This document shows, one piece after another, positions 42,313 through 52,299 of a stretch of DNA of 64,000 bases. The stretch spans positions 1 to 64,000 of the forward strand of contig JAJCYA010000085.1 of NCBI GenBank assembly GCA_029263095.1, in the 5' to 3' direction. This DNA comes from Acidimicrobiia bacterium (lineage in GTDB: Bacteria; Actinomycetota; Acidimicrobiia; Spongiisociales; UBA11373). A program made the translations under genes and the position numbers. The notes beneath the pieces were generated by a model. The model saw nothing but the letters and a program-made list of their open reading frames with translations, searched no databases and had not been told where the DNA came from. Within the stretch, counting starts at the first letter, position 1; every line of letters begins with the position of its first letter.

Positions 42313-42705
42313 ATGCCGCGCCGAATCCTCATCGCCAAGCCGGGCCTCGATGGTCACGACCGAGGCGCCAAGGTCATTGCCAGGGCGTTGCGCGACGCTG
42401 GCTGTGAGGTCGTGTACAGCGGCTTGCATCAGACTCCCGAGCAGATCGTCGAAACGGCGCTCCAGGAGGATGTCGCCGGAATCGGACTTTCGGTGTTGAG
42501 CGGCGCCCACATGACGTTGTTCCCCCGGGTCGTTGAACTGCTTGCCGAGAGGGAGGCAACAGACATTGTCGTGTTCGGTGGGGGTGTCATCCCCGGCGCC
42601 GATATCGAGACCCTCAAAGAGCTGGGACTCGCCGAGATCTTTACCCCAGGGACTCCGCTGGCAGATGTGGTGAATTGGGTCAACGACCACATCGCGGAGC
42701 ACTGA
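42313..42705 (+). CDS. Standalone cobalamin-binding protein, methylmalonyl-CoA mutase small-subunit type
   Basis: The 130-aa protein is a single B12-binding domain with the DxHxxG motif ([18 protein letters not shown]), where the histidine ligates cobalt. It also has the Ser/Gly strands [18 protein letters not shown] and [16 protein letters not shown]. It resembles the C-terminal domain of methylmalonyl-CoA mutase; the catalytic domain is not nearby. It lies eight bases upstream of sucC, so it is likely cotranscribed with sucCD, linking B12-dependent carbon flow to succinyl-CoA. A TAGCTAAT element lies 11 bases before the ATG. Confidence 0.88.
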   Translation: MPRRILIAKPGLDGHDRGAKVIARALRDAGCEVVYSGLHQTPEQIVETALQEDVAGIGLSVLSGAHMTLFPRVVELLAEREATDIVVFGGGVIPGADIETLKELGLAEIFTPGTPLADVVNWVNDHIAEH

Positions 42706-42715
42706 AAGGAGCCCA

Positions 42716-43861
42716 GTGGACCTGTTCGAATACCAGGGGAAGTCCCTGTTCGCCCGTATGGGGGTGCCGGTACCGGAGGGCCGGGAGGCCCGCACTCCAG
42801 ACGCGGCACGCGCCGCCGCGGAGGACCTGGGCGGGAGGGTCGTCGTAAAGGCCCAGGTACAGGTGGGAGGACGTGGCAAGGCGGGCGGCATCAAGCTTGC
42901 TGACGGTCCCGATGAGGCTTTCAAGCACGCCACTGACATCCTCGGCATGGATATCAAGGGCCATACCGTTCATCTCGTGTGGGTAGAAAAGGCCTCTGAC
43001 ATTGCCGCCGAGTACTACGTCTCCTTCACGCTCGATCGCGGTGTGAAGAAACACCTCGCGATCGTCTCGGCTCGCGGTGGAATGGACATTGAGGCCGTTG
43101 CGGTCGACGAGCCCGACGCGGTGGTCAAGATGCATATCGATCCGGTTGTCGGACTGACCAATTGGCAGGCGTCCGAGATCGTGTATCGAGCCAAGCTGGA
43201 CAGGGCTTCTGCCCGCAAGGCCGCCGCAGCACTGCGCAAGCTCTACGCCGCATTCGTCTCCCTGGACTGTGACCTGGTCGAGGTCAATCCTCTCATCCTC
43301 ACCGGGGACGGCGAGGTCGTTGCTCTCGATTCCAAGGTCACCCTCGACTCGAACGCATTCTTTCGCCACCCCGACTTCGAGGAGTTCCGAGCGGCCTTCG
43401 TCGAGGAACCTATGGAGAAGATGGCGCGAGAGCGCGGCCTGAACTTCATCAAGCTGGATGGCTCGGTAGGGATCATCGGCAATGGCGCCGGCCTCGTCAT
43501 GTCGACACTCGATGTTGTCTCGCTCGTCGGAGGCGCAGCTTCGAACTTCCTAGACGTAGGCGGCGGTGCTGGGGCGGACACCATCACCAACGCTCTCGAC
43601 GTACTCACCAAGGATCCGACCGTCAAGAGCGTTCTCATCAACATCTTTGGTGGAATCACACGGTGCGACCTGGTGGCGCAGGGCATTGCGGAAGCTCTCG
43701 ATGGTCTCGAGCTGCGCTGGCCGATCGTTGTGCGCCTCGATGGGACGAACGCCGTCGAGGGGCGCGAGATTCTCCAAGGCGTCGTTTCCGATTCGGTGAT
43801 CCCTGCCGAGACGATGCGAGAAGCAGCCGAGAAGGCCGTCGAGTTGGCGGAGAGGGGCTGA
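42716..43861 (+). CDS. sucC: Succinyl-CoA ligase subunit beta
   Basis: The 381-aa protein starts at GTG 42716 (ribosome site GAAAGGAG). It has the ATP-grasp start [21 protein letters not shown], then [17 protein letters not shown] and the CoA-ligase core [19 protein letters not shown]. It ends [20 protein letters not shown]. It pairs with SucD, which starts two bases later, and catalyses the succinyl-CoA/succinate step of the TCA cycle with ATP or GTP. Confidence 0.95.
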   Translation: MDLFEYQGKSLFARMGVPVPEGREARTPDAARAAAEDLGGRVVVKAQVQVGGRGKAGGIKLADGPDEAFKHATDILGMDIKGHTVHLVWVEKASDIAAEYYVSFTLDRGVKKHLAIVSARGGMDIEAVAVDEPDAVVKMHIDPVVGLTNWQASEIVYRAKLDRASARKAAAALRKLYAAFVSLDCDLVEVNPLILTGDGEVVALDSKVTLDSNAFFRHPDFEEFRAAFVEEPMEKMARERGLNFIKLDGSVGIIGNGAGLVMSTLDVVSLVGGAASNFLDVGGGAGADTITNALDVLTKDPTVKSVLINIFGGITRCDLVAQGIAEALDGLELRWPIVVRLDGTNAVEGREILQGVVSDSVIPAETMREAAEKAVELAERG

Positions 43862-43862
43862 A

Positions 43863-44735
43863 ATGGCGATCTACGTTGATGAGAGCACACGGCTCGTCGT
43901 CCAGGGGCTCACCGGATCCCAGGGGAGGTTCCACGGATTCCGCAACAAGGCCTACGGAACCAACCTTGTTGCCGGAGTGACTCCCGGAAAGGGTGGGACC
44001 GATGTAGACGGCGTCCCGATCTTTGACTCTGTCGCCGAGGCCGTCGCCGCCACGGGAGCGAACACATCAATGGTCTTTGTGCCGCCAGCCTTTGCCGCCG
44101 ACGGCATTCTCGAGGCGGCTGCCGCCGAAGGGATCGAGCTCATTGTGGCGATCACCGAAGGCATCCCGGCTCACGACGAGGCCATGGCCTACAACTACGT
44201 GAAGCAGACGACCGGGACCGTCCTCATTGGACCCAATTGCCCGGGTGTGTTGTCTCCCGGGAAGGCAAACGTTGGAATCACTCCGCCCGAGATCGCACTC
44301 GAGGGCTCGGTCGGCGTCGTTTCGCGTTCCGGCACGCTGACGTACCAGGCGATCCATGAACTCACATCGCGCGGTTTGGGCCAGACGACCTGTGTAGGGA
44401 TCGGAGGGGATCCCGTTCCGGGCACGTCGTTCGTCGATGTCCTCGAGCGCTTCCAGGCCGATGATGACACGGAAGCGATCGTGATGATCGGCGAGATCGG
44501 GGGAGATGCCGAGGAGCAGGCAGCCCGATTTATCGATGGGTACGTGACGAAGCCGGTCGTCGCATATGTGGCCGGCGTCACTGCCCCGCCCGGCAAGAAG
44601 ATGGGTCACGCGGGAGCGATCATCTCAGGATCGAGCGGGACTGCTCAGGCGAAGCAGGAGGCGTTGCGATCCGTCGGGGCGACTGTCGTTGACGACCCCA
44701 CATCGATTGGTGAGGCCGTTACTTCGCTCCTATAG
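43863..44735 (+). CDS. sucD: Succinyl-CoA ligase subunit alpha
   Basis: The 290-aa protein has a CoA-binding N-terminus ([33 protein letters not shown]), the conserved [13 protein letters not shown] and the active-site histidine in [18 protein letters not shown]. It forms a heterodimer with SucC, encoded immediately upstream. Downstream are a 133-base gap and the LysE-type gene. It supports the TCA cycle and, with the B12 subunit gene upstream, may join propionate or branched-chain carbon entry. Confidence 0.96.
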   Translation: MAIYVDESTRLVVQGLTGSQGRFHGFRNKAYGTNLVAGVTPGKGGTDVDGVPIFDSVAEAVAATGANTSMVFVPPAFAADGILEAAAAEGIELIVAITEGIPAHDEAMAYNYVKQTTGTVLIGPNCPGVLSPGKANVGITPPEIALEGSVGVVSRSGTLTYQAIHELTSRGLGQTTCVGIGGDPVPGTSFVDVLERFQADDDTEAIVMIGEIGGDAEEQAARFIDGYVTKPVVAYVAGVTAPPGKKMGHAGAIISGSSGTAQAKQEALRSVGATVVDDPTSIGEAVTSLL

Positions 44736-44868
44736 CAAGTAGCCGGGAGGCGGGATACCGGAGGCCAATGAACTCTCATGTCCGGAGATATTTGTCTTCC
44801 GGAGGGGTTGGGGGAACCCGACCGGCGAAGGATCTGAACCAGCGTCTAGGGCCGGGCCGGGCGCCTAG

Positions 44869-45477
44869 ATGACTGAGCTACTTGCCGGCCTTGCTCTCGG
44901 CCTCGGAGCCGGCATTGCCCCGGGACCGCTGCTGACGCTGGTGGTGACGGGCACCCTCGAGCGCGGGTTTGGAGCGGGGCTCCGCGTCGCCATCGCTCCT
45001 CTACTCACCGACGCTCCCATTATCGGTCTGACCGTGGCTCTGGTGAGCAGTGTCTCTGATGGTGTGCTCCGGGTGATGGGGATCACCGGAGGGATCATCG
45101 TGGCATCGATGGGGATTTGGACGATCCTCACCACTCGCATGGCCCTCGAACCGGCGGAGCTCGATCCCGGACCGGCCGACGTGTGGCGAGGTGTGTTTGC
45201 CAACGCCCTCAGCCCCCATCCCTGGATCTTCTGGATCGGGATCGGTGCACCGCTGCTGGTCACAGCGTGGCGTCGGGCACCCAGCCTCGGCATCGCCTTC
45301 CTCGTCGGGTTTTACGCGCTTCTCGTGGGCAGCAAGATCGCCATCGCCTGGGTAGTTGCCAGGGGCCGTCGCCGCTTGAGCACCGCGTGGCGTGGTCGTC
45401 TCGTGGTCATTGGAGGCCTGCTGCTGTCCGGCGCCGGGATGGTGCTCGTTTGGGAGGCCGCGACCGGGCGCCTCTAG
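44869..45477 (+). CDS. LysE/RhtB-family exporter
   Basis: The 202-aa protein has about six membrane helices and the LysE signature at the start: MTELLAGLALGLGAGIAPGPLLTLVVTGTLERG, then TDAPIIGLTVAL. The second half has VWRGVFANALSPHPWIFWIGIGAPLL, the usual second repeat. Family members export amino acids or related metabolites. It begins directly at the ATG, with no clear ribosome site. Its substrate is unknown. Confidence 0.85.
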   Translation: MTELLAGLALGLGAGIAPGPLLTLVVTGTLERGFGAGLRVAIAPLLTDAPIIGLTVALVSSVSDGVLRVMGITGGIIVASMGIWTILTTRMALEPAELDPGPADVWRGVFANALSPHPWIFWIGIGAPLLVTAWRRAPSLGIAFLVGFYALLVGSKIAIAWVVARGRRRLSTAWRGRLVVIGGLLLSGAGMVLVWEAATGRL

Positions 45478-45497
45478 GAGCCCGCTACCGTCGCCGT

Positions 45498-46145
45498 ATG
45501 GCCCCCAGCCCACCGACGTGGCCCACGGCAGGACCGCTCATCATCGGCATTGGTGGAGGATCGGGTTCGGGCAAGACGACTATCGCTCAGTCCATTGTCG
45601 AGGCGATTGGTCACGACGACGTAACGCTCATTCAGCACGATGCCTACTACCGCGACCAGAGGCATCTCCCGGTGGAGGAGCGCGCCAAGGTCAACTACGA
45701 CCACCCCGATTCGCTGGAGACCGATCTGCTGGTGGTCCATCTGGGGGAATTGCTGAATGGGAATGCGATCGATCGTCCTGTGTACGACTTCACCGTGCAC
45801 AATCGGTCACTCGACACCATCGCAGTCGAGCCAAAGCCGGCTGTGATAGTCGAAGGAATCTTGGTGCTGTCCGAGCCGACATTGCGAGAGCTAATGGATC
45901 TCAAGGTCTACGTGGACACGGACGCTGATCTACGCATCGCCCGGCGCTGGGAGCGTGATATCAAAGAACGCGGCCGTAGCTTCGACTCGGTCCGGGATCA
46001 GTACTTGACGACGGTGCGGCCGATGCATCTCCAGTTCGTGGAGCCTTCGAAGCGGTATGCCGACATCGTGATACCGGAGGGATACAACCTCGGTGCGGTC
46101 GGCACTGTCATCTCGGCGATTCGCGATGTTCTGCGCGGTCGGTAG
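45498..46145 (+). CDS. udk: Uridine kinase
   Basis: From the ATG at 45498 the 215-aa enzyme has Walker A GGGSGSGKTT, the uridine-binding stretch DAYYRDQRHLPVEER and NYDHPDSLETDLLVVHL, and RWERDIKERGRSFDSV. It phosphorylates uridine or cytidine in pyrimidine salvage. A TACCGT element six bases before the ATG mirrors the pcrA promoter layout and suggests a leaderless message. Confidence 0.9.
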   Translation: MAPSPPTWPTAGPLIIGIGGGSGSGKTTIAQSIVEAIGHDDVTLIQHDAYYRDQRHLPVEERAKVNYDHPDSLETDLLVVHLGELLNGNAIDRPVYDFTVHNRSLDTIAVEPKPAVIVEGILVLSEPTLRELMDLKVYVDTDADLRIARRWERDIKERGRSFDSVRDQYLTTVRPMHLQFVEPSKRYADIVIPEGYNLGAVGTVISAIRDVLRGR

Positions 46146-46218
46146 GGATTCTCGATTCAGAAATGGTTTTAGGCTCTGATTCTTCCCAACGCCTGACGCC
46201 GAATACCTAAGGAGCGAC

Positions 46219-47421
46219 ATGGCCGACAAGATCACAATGGGTTCGGGTGGACTCGAGGTTCCAGACGAACCGATCGTTCCATTCATCGAGGGCGACGGGA
46301 TCGGCCCCGACATCTGGGCAGCCGCAAACCGGGTATTCGACGCCGCGGTGGAGAAGGCCTACGGAGGGGCGCGTTCGATTGCCTGGCTAGAGGTGCTCGC
46401 AGGTCAGAAGGCTTTCGACGAAACCGGGGAGTGGCTGCCCAGTGACACTCTCCAGACCCTCGATTCCCACCTCGTTGGGATCAAGGGACCGCTCACGACA
46501 CCGGTGGGTGGTGGGATCCGCAGCCTGAACGTCGCGATCCGGCAGATCATGGACCTCTATGCCTGCGTTCGGCCGGTGCGCTGGTACCGGGGCGTTCCGT
46601 CCCCGGTGAAACACCCGGAGAAGATCGACATGGTGATCTACCGCGAGAATACCGAGGACGTCTACGCCGGCAAGGAACTGCTCGCCGGGAGTGCCGAGGC
46701 GAGGCGACTGATCGAGTTTCTCGAGGGAGAGTTTGGTTGGGAGATCAGACAGGACAGTGGCATCGGTATCAAGCCGATTTCAGAAACTGGATCAAAGCGG
46801 CTCATCCGGGCGGCGATCTCGTTTGCCCTTGAGAACGATCGCCGCAACGTCACCTTGGTACACAAGGGCAACATCATGAAGTTCACCGAGGGGGCATTTC
46901 GCGAGTGGGGCTATGAGTTGGCGAGGGAGGAGTTCGGCGATCGAACGGTGTCCTGGGAGGACAGTGGTGGCGATCCCGGCGACCGGATGCTCATCCAAGA
47001 TGTCATCGCCGATGCCTTCCTGCAGCAGATCCTCACCAGGGCCGCCAACTACGACGTGATCGCCACGATGAACCTGAACGGCGACTACATAAGTGACGCG
47101 CTGGCAGCTCAGGTTGGAGGGATCGGAATCGCCCCGGGAGGGAATATCAACTACGACACCGGCCATGCCATCTTTGAGGCGACCCATGGAACGGCGCCCA
47201 AATATGCGGGCCAGGACAAGGTGAATCCGGGCTCTGTGACGCTGAGCGGTGGGCTGATGCTGCGCTACATGGGGTGGAACGAGGCGGCCGATCTGATCGA
47301 GTCCGCCATCGAGTCCGCGATCGGAGATCGGATCGTCACGTACGACTTTGCTCGGCTCATGGATGGGGCGACTGAGGTCAAGACGAGCGAGTTCGCAGAC
47401 GCCGTCATCGAACGAATGTGA
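46219..47421 (+). CDS. icd: NADP-dependent isocitrate dehydrogenase
   Basis: The 400-aa enzyme has [21 protein letters not shown], the substrate loop [31 protein letters not shown] with the serine and arginines that bind isocitrate, and [13 protein letters not shown]. The cofactor region [19 protein letters not shown] carries the Lys-Tyr pair typical of NADP-type E. coli-like enzymes. It supplies 2-oxoglutarate and NADPH. It is separated by about 135 bases from mdh. Confidence 0.94.
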   Translation: MADKITMGSGGLEVPDEPIVPFIEGDGIGPDIWAAANRVFDAAVEKAYGGARSIAWLEVLAGQKAFDETGEWLPSDTLQTLDSHLVGIKGPLTTPVGGGIRSLNVAIRQIMDLYACVRPVRWYRGVPSPVKHPEKIDMVIYRENTEDVYAGKELLAGSAEARRLIEFLEGEFGWEIRQDSGIGIKPISETGSKRLIRAAISFALENDRRNVTLVHKGNIMKFTEGAFREWGYELAREEFGDRTVSWEDSGGDPGDRMLIQDVIADAFLQQILTRAANYDVIATMNLNGDYISDALAAQVGGIGIAPGGNINYDTGHAIFEATHGTAPKYAGQDKVNPGSVTLSGGLMLRYMGWNEAADLIESAIESAIGDRIVTYDFARLMDGATEVKTSEFADAVIERM

Positions 47422-47559
47422 CAGGCATTCGATAGATCTCCGTTTGCCGGGAGCGGTCCCTGTCGAGCCCAATCGGAGATCTGAGACTGGAGACCTTCTC
47501 CCCTGATTGCAGGCCCGTGTGAGAACTACCCTGACCCAGGTCACCCCTCAGGAGGCAGA

Positions 47560-48498
47560 ATGAGCAAGATCACCGTCGTCGGCGCCGGCAAGTACGGATC
47601 AACCACCGTTCAGCGACTCGCTGAGGCGGATCTCGTCGATGAGATTGTGATGACCGATATCGTCGAGGGTCTCCCTCAGGGCCTGGCGCTCGACATGAAC
47701 CAATCCCGATCCGTGGAGAGGTACCGGACCAAGGTCGTAGGAACCAACGACTATGGCGATGCGGCCGGCAGTGACGTCGTCGTGATCACCGCAGGGCTTC
47801 CCCGCAAGCCCGGTATGAGCCGCATGGGTCTTCTTGAGGTGAACGCCAAGATCGTCAAGCAGGTAACAGGGGAGATCGCTGCGGGGTCACCTGATGCGGT
47901 CCTCATCGTGGTGACCAATCCGCTCGATCACATGACGACGTTGGCTGCGGAGGTATCCGGCTTCCCAAAGGGGAGGGTGATGGGGCAGGCCGGGAACCTC
48001 GATACTGCTCGGTTCATCCATTTCATTTCCGAGAAGACCGGTGCCGACATTCTCGATGTCGAGGCCCTAACGCTCGGCAGCCATGGGGCAACGATGGTTC
48101 CCGTTCCTTCCCAATGCCGCGTGGGAGGCAGGCCACTCACCGAGGTTCTCGACGGCAATGAAATCGAAGAGCTGGTGAGCCGTACCCGACAGGGCGGCGC
48201 CGAGATCGTCGGCCTGCTCAAGACCGGCAGCGCCTACTACGCGCCTTCCGCTGCGGCAGCCAAGATGGTGCGGGCGGTGCTCGAAGACAGTGGAGAGCAG
48301 ATGCCGGTTTGCGCCTGGACCGGAGGCGAGTACGGGATCTCGGACGTCTACCTCGGAGTACCGGCCAAGGTCGGAGCCGGTGGGGTCACCGAGATCATCG
48401 AAATGGATCTGACCGACGACGAACTTGCTGCTCTTGGTGAGGCAGCATCGGCGGTAAAGGAGAAGGTCGACGAGCTGCACTCGCTCGACCTCGGATAG
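47560..48498 (+). CDS. mdh: Malate dehydrogenase, lactate/malate dehydrogenase family
   Basis: The 312-aa enzyme has a Rossmann fold VVGAGKYGSTTVQRLAE with Asp33 for NAD (MTDIVEG) and the substrate arginine loop LPRKPGMSRMGLLEVN. GQAGNLDTARFIHFISEKTG and the catalytic His in TLGSHGATMVP complete the site. It oxidises malate to oxaloacetate in the TCA cycle. The ribosome site CAGGAGG precedes the ATG. It converges with the membrane-protein gene on the opposite strand. Confidence 0.93.
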   Translation: MSKITVVGAGKYGSTTVQRLAEADLVDEIVMTDIVEGLPQGLALDMNQSRSVERYRTKVVGTNDYGDAAGSDVVVITAGLPRKPGMSRMGLLEVNAKIVKQVTGEIAAGSPDAVLIVVTNPLDHMTTLAAEVSGFPKGRVMGQAGNLDTARFIHFISEKTGADILDVEALTLGSHGATMVPVPSQCRVGGRPLTEVLDGNEIEELVSRTRQGGAEIVGLLKTGSAYYAPSAAAAKMVRAVLEDSGEQMPVCAWTGGEYGISDVYLGVPAKVGAGGVTEIIEMDLTDDELAALGEAASAVKEKVDELHSLDLG

Positions 48499-48515
48499 GA
48501 GGGACTCGGCTGTGG

Positions 48516-49394
48516 TCAGCCGGTGACCGAAAGCTGAGCTTCGGATTCCCGAGCGGCCTCTTGCTGCTTGTGGGCGCGATCGACGGCGATGATCTCGTCG
48601 CGACGGCTTGCCCACATGCCGACCGCGCCGACGAATGCGACGAGACCGCCGAACCAGGCCAACAGGATGCCCGATGTTATTTGTAGGTTCTTCACATCTG
48701 AGCTGATCCCATTGAGATCGAATTGAGCACGGTCGAGCGTTACTCGCAGCGAGGCCGACATCGTCATCGACATCACCCAGATGGCCACGATTCCGTTGAT
48801 CACCATCCGCCACCCGGCCAGGGCCGCCGGGGGTCGGAATAGGGCGAGTGCTCCGATGCTGACGCCGGCCACCGCGATCAAGACCCAGAACGGTTGTTCG
48901 TTCTGGAGCAGCGGCCCGACGACCGCAAAGAGCATGACTAGAAACCCTGCCAGCCAGATTCCCATTCGGGCGGCTCGCCGCCGTTTGGTCCACGCCTCGG
49001 GGATGAAGTCTTCGAGCAACGATCTGGCAACCACGGCACCTACACCTGCGAGGAAGATGTGGACTATGAAGGGTGCTTTCACGTCCTTGGCATCGGTGAG
49101 GATGGAAGCAAGCACTCCGAAACCAACGAGGACGATGACAGCGATGATCGAGTGCACCAGCGTCTCCTTGAGGATTCCGTAGGAGAGCAGAATCGCGAGG
49201 ATGGCAATCACGACCGCGCCTACCGCGATCACGAGTCCCTGCGCCAGTTCGTAGCCGCGCATCGACCAAGGATCGATGAGGAATCGATAGGTGGGTTCGA
49301 CCCGGACGTACTCCCAAGCGATCGATTGGGCCATGATGGCCATGCCGAGGACGGTCAGCACGAGCGGCCGGTTTTTTAGGAACTTCCTCACCAT
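48516..49394 (-). CDS. Integral membrane protein of unknown function
   Basis: This 292-aa protein has about eight transmembrane helices: LVLTVLGMAIMAQSIAWEY, GLVIAVGAVVIAILAILLS, SIIAVIVLVGFGVLASIL, then helices near 110, 145-165, 170-185, 195-210 and 240-262. The charged C-terminus is RAHKQQEAARESEAQ. No transporter or enzyme motif is visible. It starts at 49394 and is transcribed away from the HU gene. It may be a conserved actinobacterial membrane protein. Confidence 0.65.
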   Translation of the reverse strand: MVRKFLKNRPLVLTVLGMAIMAQSIAWEYVRVEPTYRFLIDPWSMRGYELAQGLVIAVGAVVIAILAILLSYGILKETLVHSIIAVIVLVGFGVLASILTDAKDVKAPFIVHIFLAGVGAVVARSLLEDFIPEAWTKRRRAARMGIWLAGFLVMLFAVVGPLLQNEQPFWVLIAVAGVSIGALALFRPPAALAGWRMVINGIVAIWVMSMTMSASLRVTLDRAQFDLNGISSDVKNLQITSGILLAWFGGLVAFVGAVGMWASRRDEIIAVDRAHKQQEAARESEAQLSVTG

Positions 49395-49610
49395 CTGCTC
49401 CCCGGAGGTCGATGCGGCGCCACTCTACACACGGGGCGGGAGGTCAGTCTGGGTGTTGCTGGCGGGGAGCGCATCTCCGGCTTCGTCTGGGCCGTGCGCA
49501 AGACCGGATTCGTTGAGTTTCAACGGTTATTTTCTCGAATGTGTAGCAAAACCCCCAATAGGCTTGCTAGAGTTACATGACTGTCATTTCCTCGAGGAGG
49601 AGCGGAAGGT

Positions 49611-49883
49611 ATGAACAAGACTGAGCTCGCCGAAGCCGTAAGCGCTTCGTTCGGCGGCAACAAGACGATGGGCGCTGCTGCCCTCGACGCCGTGTTTGGG
49701 GCACTCACCGAAGCCCTCGCCGGCGGCAAGAAGGTTCAGGTCACTGGTTTCGGGACCTTCGAGGTACGGCACCGTGAGGCCCGTATGGGCCGCAACCCTC
49801 GCACTGGAGAGCCCGTGCAGATCAAGGCCAGCAACGCACCGGCGTTCAAGGCAGGCAAGGCTCTCAAGGAAGCCGTCAACTAG
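49611..49883 (+). CDS. hup: HU-family DNA-binding protein
   Basis: The 90-aa protein is a full HU domain: MNKTELAEAVSASFGGNKTM, VQVTGFGTFEVRHREARMGRNPRTGEPVQIKASNAPAFKAGKALKEAVN, with the DNA-binding arm GRNPRTGEP. It lacks the Lys/Ala-rich tail of many actinobacterial HU proteins. It bends DNA and organises the nucleoid. A strong ribosome site (GAGGAGGAG) and a hairpin terminator flank a monocistronic unit. Confidence 0.95.
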   Translation: MNKTELAEAVSASFGGNKTMGAAALDAVFGALTEALAGGKKVQVTGFGTFEVRHREARMGRNPRTGEPVQIKASNAPAFKAGKALKEAVN

Positions 49884-49930
49884 GACACTTCTGAGCAAGG
49901 AATAGCGAACCAGCGGATTCGCTGGACGCA

Positions 49931-49962
49931 AACGACGGGCGCCCGCAGGGGCGCCCGTCGTT
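49931..49962 (+). terminator. Hairpin terminator after the HU gene
   Basis: A 14-base inverted repeat (AACGACGGGCGCCC, loop GCAG) followed by TGTTGTTCT lies 48 bases after the HU stop. The minus-strand SCP2 gene ends 22 bases further on, so it may serve both directions. Confidence 0.8.
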
Positions 49963-49983
49963 GTTGTTCTACTTCTGAGTCGA

Positions 49984-50430
49984 TCAGTATTCGACGTCGA
50001 GACCGGATGCAGCTTCAGCGAACTGCGTGAGCATCGCCTGATTCATCATGAGCTTGGCCATGTTGCCTGTGACCTTTAGCTTGCCTGTCATGAAGGCCAT
50101 CTGGGTATTGAGATCACCCTTGCTGATGGTGGTGGCTGTCTCGTAGTCGTTGGTGATGGTGGCGTCCGGATCCTCGGCGTCACCGGCGACTGCTTGGGCT
50201 GCACCATCGCCGACGGAGACGTAATAGCGGCTCTCCGTGCCTTCCGGCGCATCTGTGATCTCGAACTGGAGCGTGAGATCCACGTTGGCGATCGCACTCT
50301 TGAAGCCGTCGTGTCCGTTCACCGTCTCGGTGAGGGCCGACAGCCAATCCTTGGTGAGGAACTGGGCCAAGACCTGTCCTTTCTCGTCCTTGATCAGAGG
50401 ATACCGGCTCTGTGAGGTCGATTGAGTCAT
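49984..50430 (-). CDS. SCP2 sterol-binding domain protein
   Basis: The 148-aa protein is one SCP2 domain: VDLTLQFEITDAPEGTESRYYVSVGDG, then ITNDYETATTISKGDLNTQMAFMTGKLKVTGNMAKLMMNQAML, the region that closes the hydrophobic cavity. SCP2 domains bind lipids or acyl-CoA. No other lipid gene is adjacent. Starts at ATG 50430; a divergent function in lipid handling is inference. Confidence 0.85.
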   Translation of the reverse strand: MTQSTSQSRYPLIKDEKGQVLAQFLTKDWLSALTETVNGHDGFKSAIANVDLTLQFEITDAPEGTESRYYVSVGDGAAQAVAGDAEDPDATITNDYETATTISKGDLNTQMAFMTGKLKVTGNMAKLMMNQAMLTQFAEAASGLDVEY

Positions 50431-50548
50431 GGACTCGCCTCAATCGCCAACCGACCTTGCCGACGTGGACTGTCGTCGCCGCACCGACGTCCTGTCTGTC
50501 GAGCGGGTTCTCTCCACGATCTGAGGCGCGGCCTTGTCTACTAGGCGT

Positions 50549-51424
50549 CTAGCTGAGTCCGGCGACGCTCATGGCCTGACGGACCAGGCGTTTCACGTCC
50601 GGCGCTGGCGAGACGAGGGGAGAGCGGCAGTAGCCGGGTGAGAAACCGGCGCGTCCTGCCGCGTACTTCACTGCTGGGATGCCGTATCGCTCGACGGCGG
50701 TCGACAAGGTCGAAAGGGTCGATTGAAGTGGCTCGGCAGCGCGTGCAGAACGACGGGCGGCGATGACCGTGTCGTCAACCAATCGTGGCGCGTAGTTGGC
50801 GCTGGCGGTGATGGCACCGTGGGCTCCAACGCCGATCGACAGACTGACTGCGGCTGTTGCCCCTGCAAACAGTGCGAAATCGGCGGGTGTCGCCTTCACC
50901 AGGCGCGATGCCCTGATGGGATCGCCACCGGAGTCCTTCATTCCGGCTACCCCGGCGTGGCGAGAGAGCGTGGCCGCACTCTCCTCTGCAAGTTCGACTC
51001 CGGTCACCTTCGGCACCGAGTAGAGGAGGACCGGGATCGGGGCTGCTTCGACCACATCTGTGAAGAACAACTCTATGAGATCGGGCCTGTAACGAACGAG
51101 AGTGGTGGGCGTCGTCACGAGTACAGCGTCGGCGCCACCATCAGATGCTTCCTGCATGGCCGCGGTGGCGGTGCGTACGGTCTCGGCGTGGACTCCACAC
51201 AGGATGAATGAGCGTGGAGCTGCACCACGGGCTGTCGTGACGAGGCTGCGGCGTTCTCCCGGCTCGAGATACGGGCCTTCCCCGGTACTACCGGCAACGA
51301 GCTTCCCCCGTATCCCGAGATCCCACATTCGTGCTGCATTCTGAGCGTGTGCCGCCAGGTTGAGTTCGCCGGAGCGGGTGAATGGGGTGATCAGTGCCGG
51401 CATGGTGCGGGGGAGGGAACGCAT
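50549..51424 (-). CDS. Dihydrodipicolinate synthase (DapA)-family aldolase
   Basis: The 291-aa TIM-barrel enzyme has the substrate motif GSTGEGPYL, the Tyr in VLLYSVPKVTGVEL and the Schiff-base Lys in VAGMKDSGGDP. DapA family members condense pyruvate with aldehydes or cleave 2-keto-3-deoxy sugar acids. The lysine-pathway gene is usually within dap operons, so here it could be a different aldolase. It diverges from sdhC across 136 bases. Confidence 0.85.
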   Translation of the reverse strand: MRSLPRTMPALITPFTRSGELNLAAHAQNAARMWDLGIRGKLVAGSTGEGPYLEPGERRSLVTTARGAAPRSFILCGVHAETVRTATAAMQEASDGGADAVLVTTPTTLVRYRPDLIELFFTDVVEAAPIPVLLYSVPKVTGVELAEESAATLSRHAGVAGMKDSGGDPIRASRLVKATPADFALFAGATAAVSLSIGVGAHGAITASANYAPRLVDDTVIAARRSARAAEPLQSTLSTLSTAVERYGIPAVKYAAGRAGFSPGYCRSPLVSPAPDVKRLVRQAMSVAGLS

Positions 51425-51504
51425 GTTGCCAGCGTATTCGTCGGTGGGAGCCTGAGGCCAACGCGTGCGTTCTAGTGTGGACCAAGGGTCCTTTGGATCT
51501 TGGC

Positions 51505-51524
51505 CGCGCGTCTAGCGACGCGCG
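51505..51524. promoter_or_regulatory. 8-4-8 inverted repeat in the sdh leader
   Basis: CGCGCGTC and GACGCGCG flank TAGC, 36 bases upstream of the sdhC start. It could be an operator or leader hairpin of the sdh operon. Confidence 0.45.
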
Positions 51525-51560
51525 AGAATGCGAGACAGAAGGCTGACAAGGAGATGGTCA

Positions 51561-52286
51561 GTGACGACCACTGAGGAGGCGCCGGTGCGGCGCCGCTATC
51601 CATGGCCGATCGAGTTCTACCGATCGGCGGTCGGGAAGAAGTGGGTGATGGCGCTGACGGGTGTCGCGCTCCTCGGCTACATCGTGGCCCACATGATCGG
51701 CAACCTCAAGCTCTACTTCGGGGCTGAGGAGATCAACCACTACGGCGAGGCACTGCGCGACTTGGGGGGCAATCTGGCTCCCCGCACCCACATTCTCTGG
51801 GCGTTGCGGATTGGGCTGCTTGGTGCGGCCCTGCTTCACGTGCATGCGGCGTACAGCCTCACCTACACCAACTGGAAGGCCCGCGGTGGCCGCTACCGGG
51901 AGCGGGACTACATCGCAGTGACGTACGCCAGCAACACGATGCGCCTCACCGGCACGGTGGTGCTGTTGTTCGTCTTCTTCCATCTGGCTGATCTCACTTG
52001 GGGTGCCGCTCCGGCGGCACCGGAGGAGTTCTTCCGGGGCGACGTCTACTCGAATCTGGTCGCGAGTTTTGAGCGTCTTCCGGTTGCGATCTTTTACGTA
52101 ATCGCCAACCTTGCGCTGGCGGTGCACATCTTCCATGGCACCTGGAGTCTTTTTCAGAGCCTCGGCTACAGCCACCCGCGATTCAACATTTGGCGCAAGC
52201 GGCTCGCCGCCGGTCTGACTGCGGCGGTCGTGCTCATCAACTTGTCATTCCCGATTGCGGTGCAAACCGGAATCCTCAAGATCTGA
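51561..52286 (+). CDS. sdhC: Succinate dehydrogenase cytochrome b subunit, class B
   Basis: From the GTG at 51561 (AAGGAG upstream) the 241-aa protein has five transmembrane helices, the fused class B form, with His residues in [32 protein letters not shown] and AVHIFHGTW that hold two b hemes. It anchors the SdhAB part and passes electrons to menaquinone. It begins a three-gene operon, with sdhA 13 bases downstream. Confidence 0.92.
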   Translation: MTTTEEAPVRRRYPWPIEFYRSAVGKKWVMALTGVALLGYIVAHMIGNLKLYFGAEEINHYGEALRDLGGNLAPRTHILWALRIGLLGAALLHVHAAYSLTYTNWKARGGRYRERDYIAVTYASNTMRLTGTVVLLFVFFHLADLTWGAAPAAPEEFFRGDVYSNLVASFERLPVAIFYVIANLALAVHIFHGTWSLFQSLGYSHPRFNIWRKRLAAGLTAAVVLINLSFPIAVQTGILKI

Positions 52287-52299
52287 CCCGGAGGTACGA

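Noticed and set aside
47430-47482. Inverted repeat AGATCTCCG ... CGGAGATCT between icd and mdh
   Set aside because: The nine-base arms are more than 30 bases apart with no T-tract, so neither terminator nor operator is well supported.
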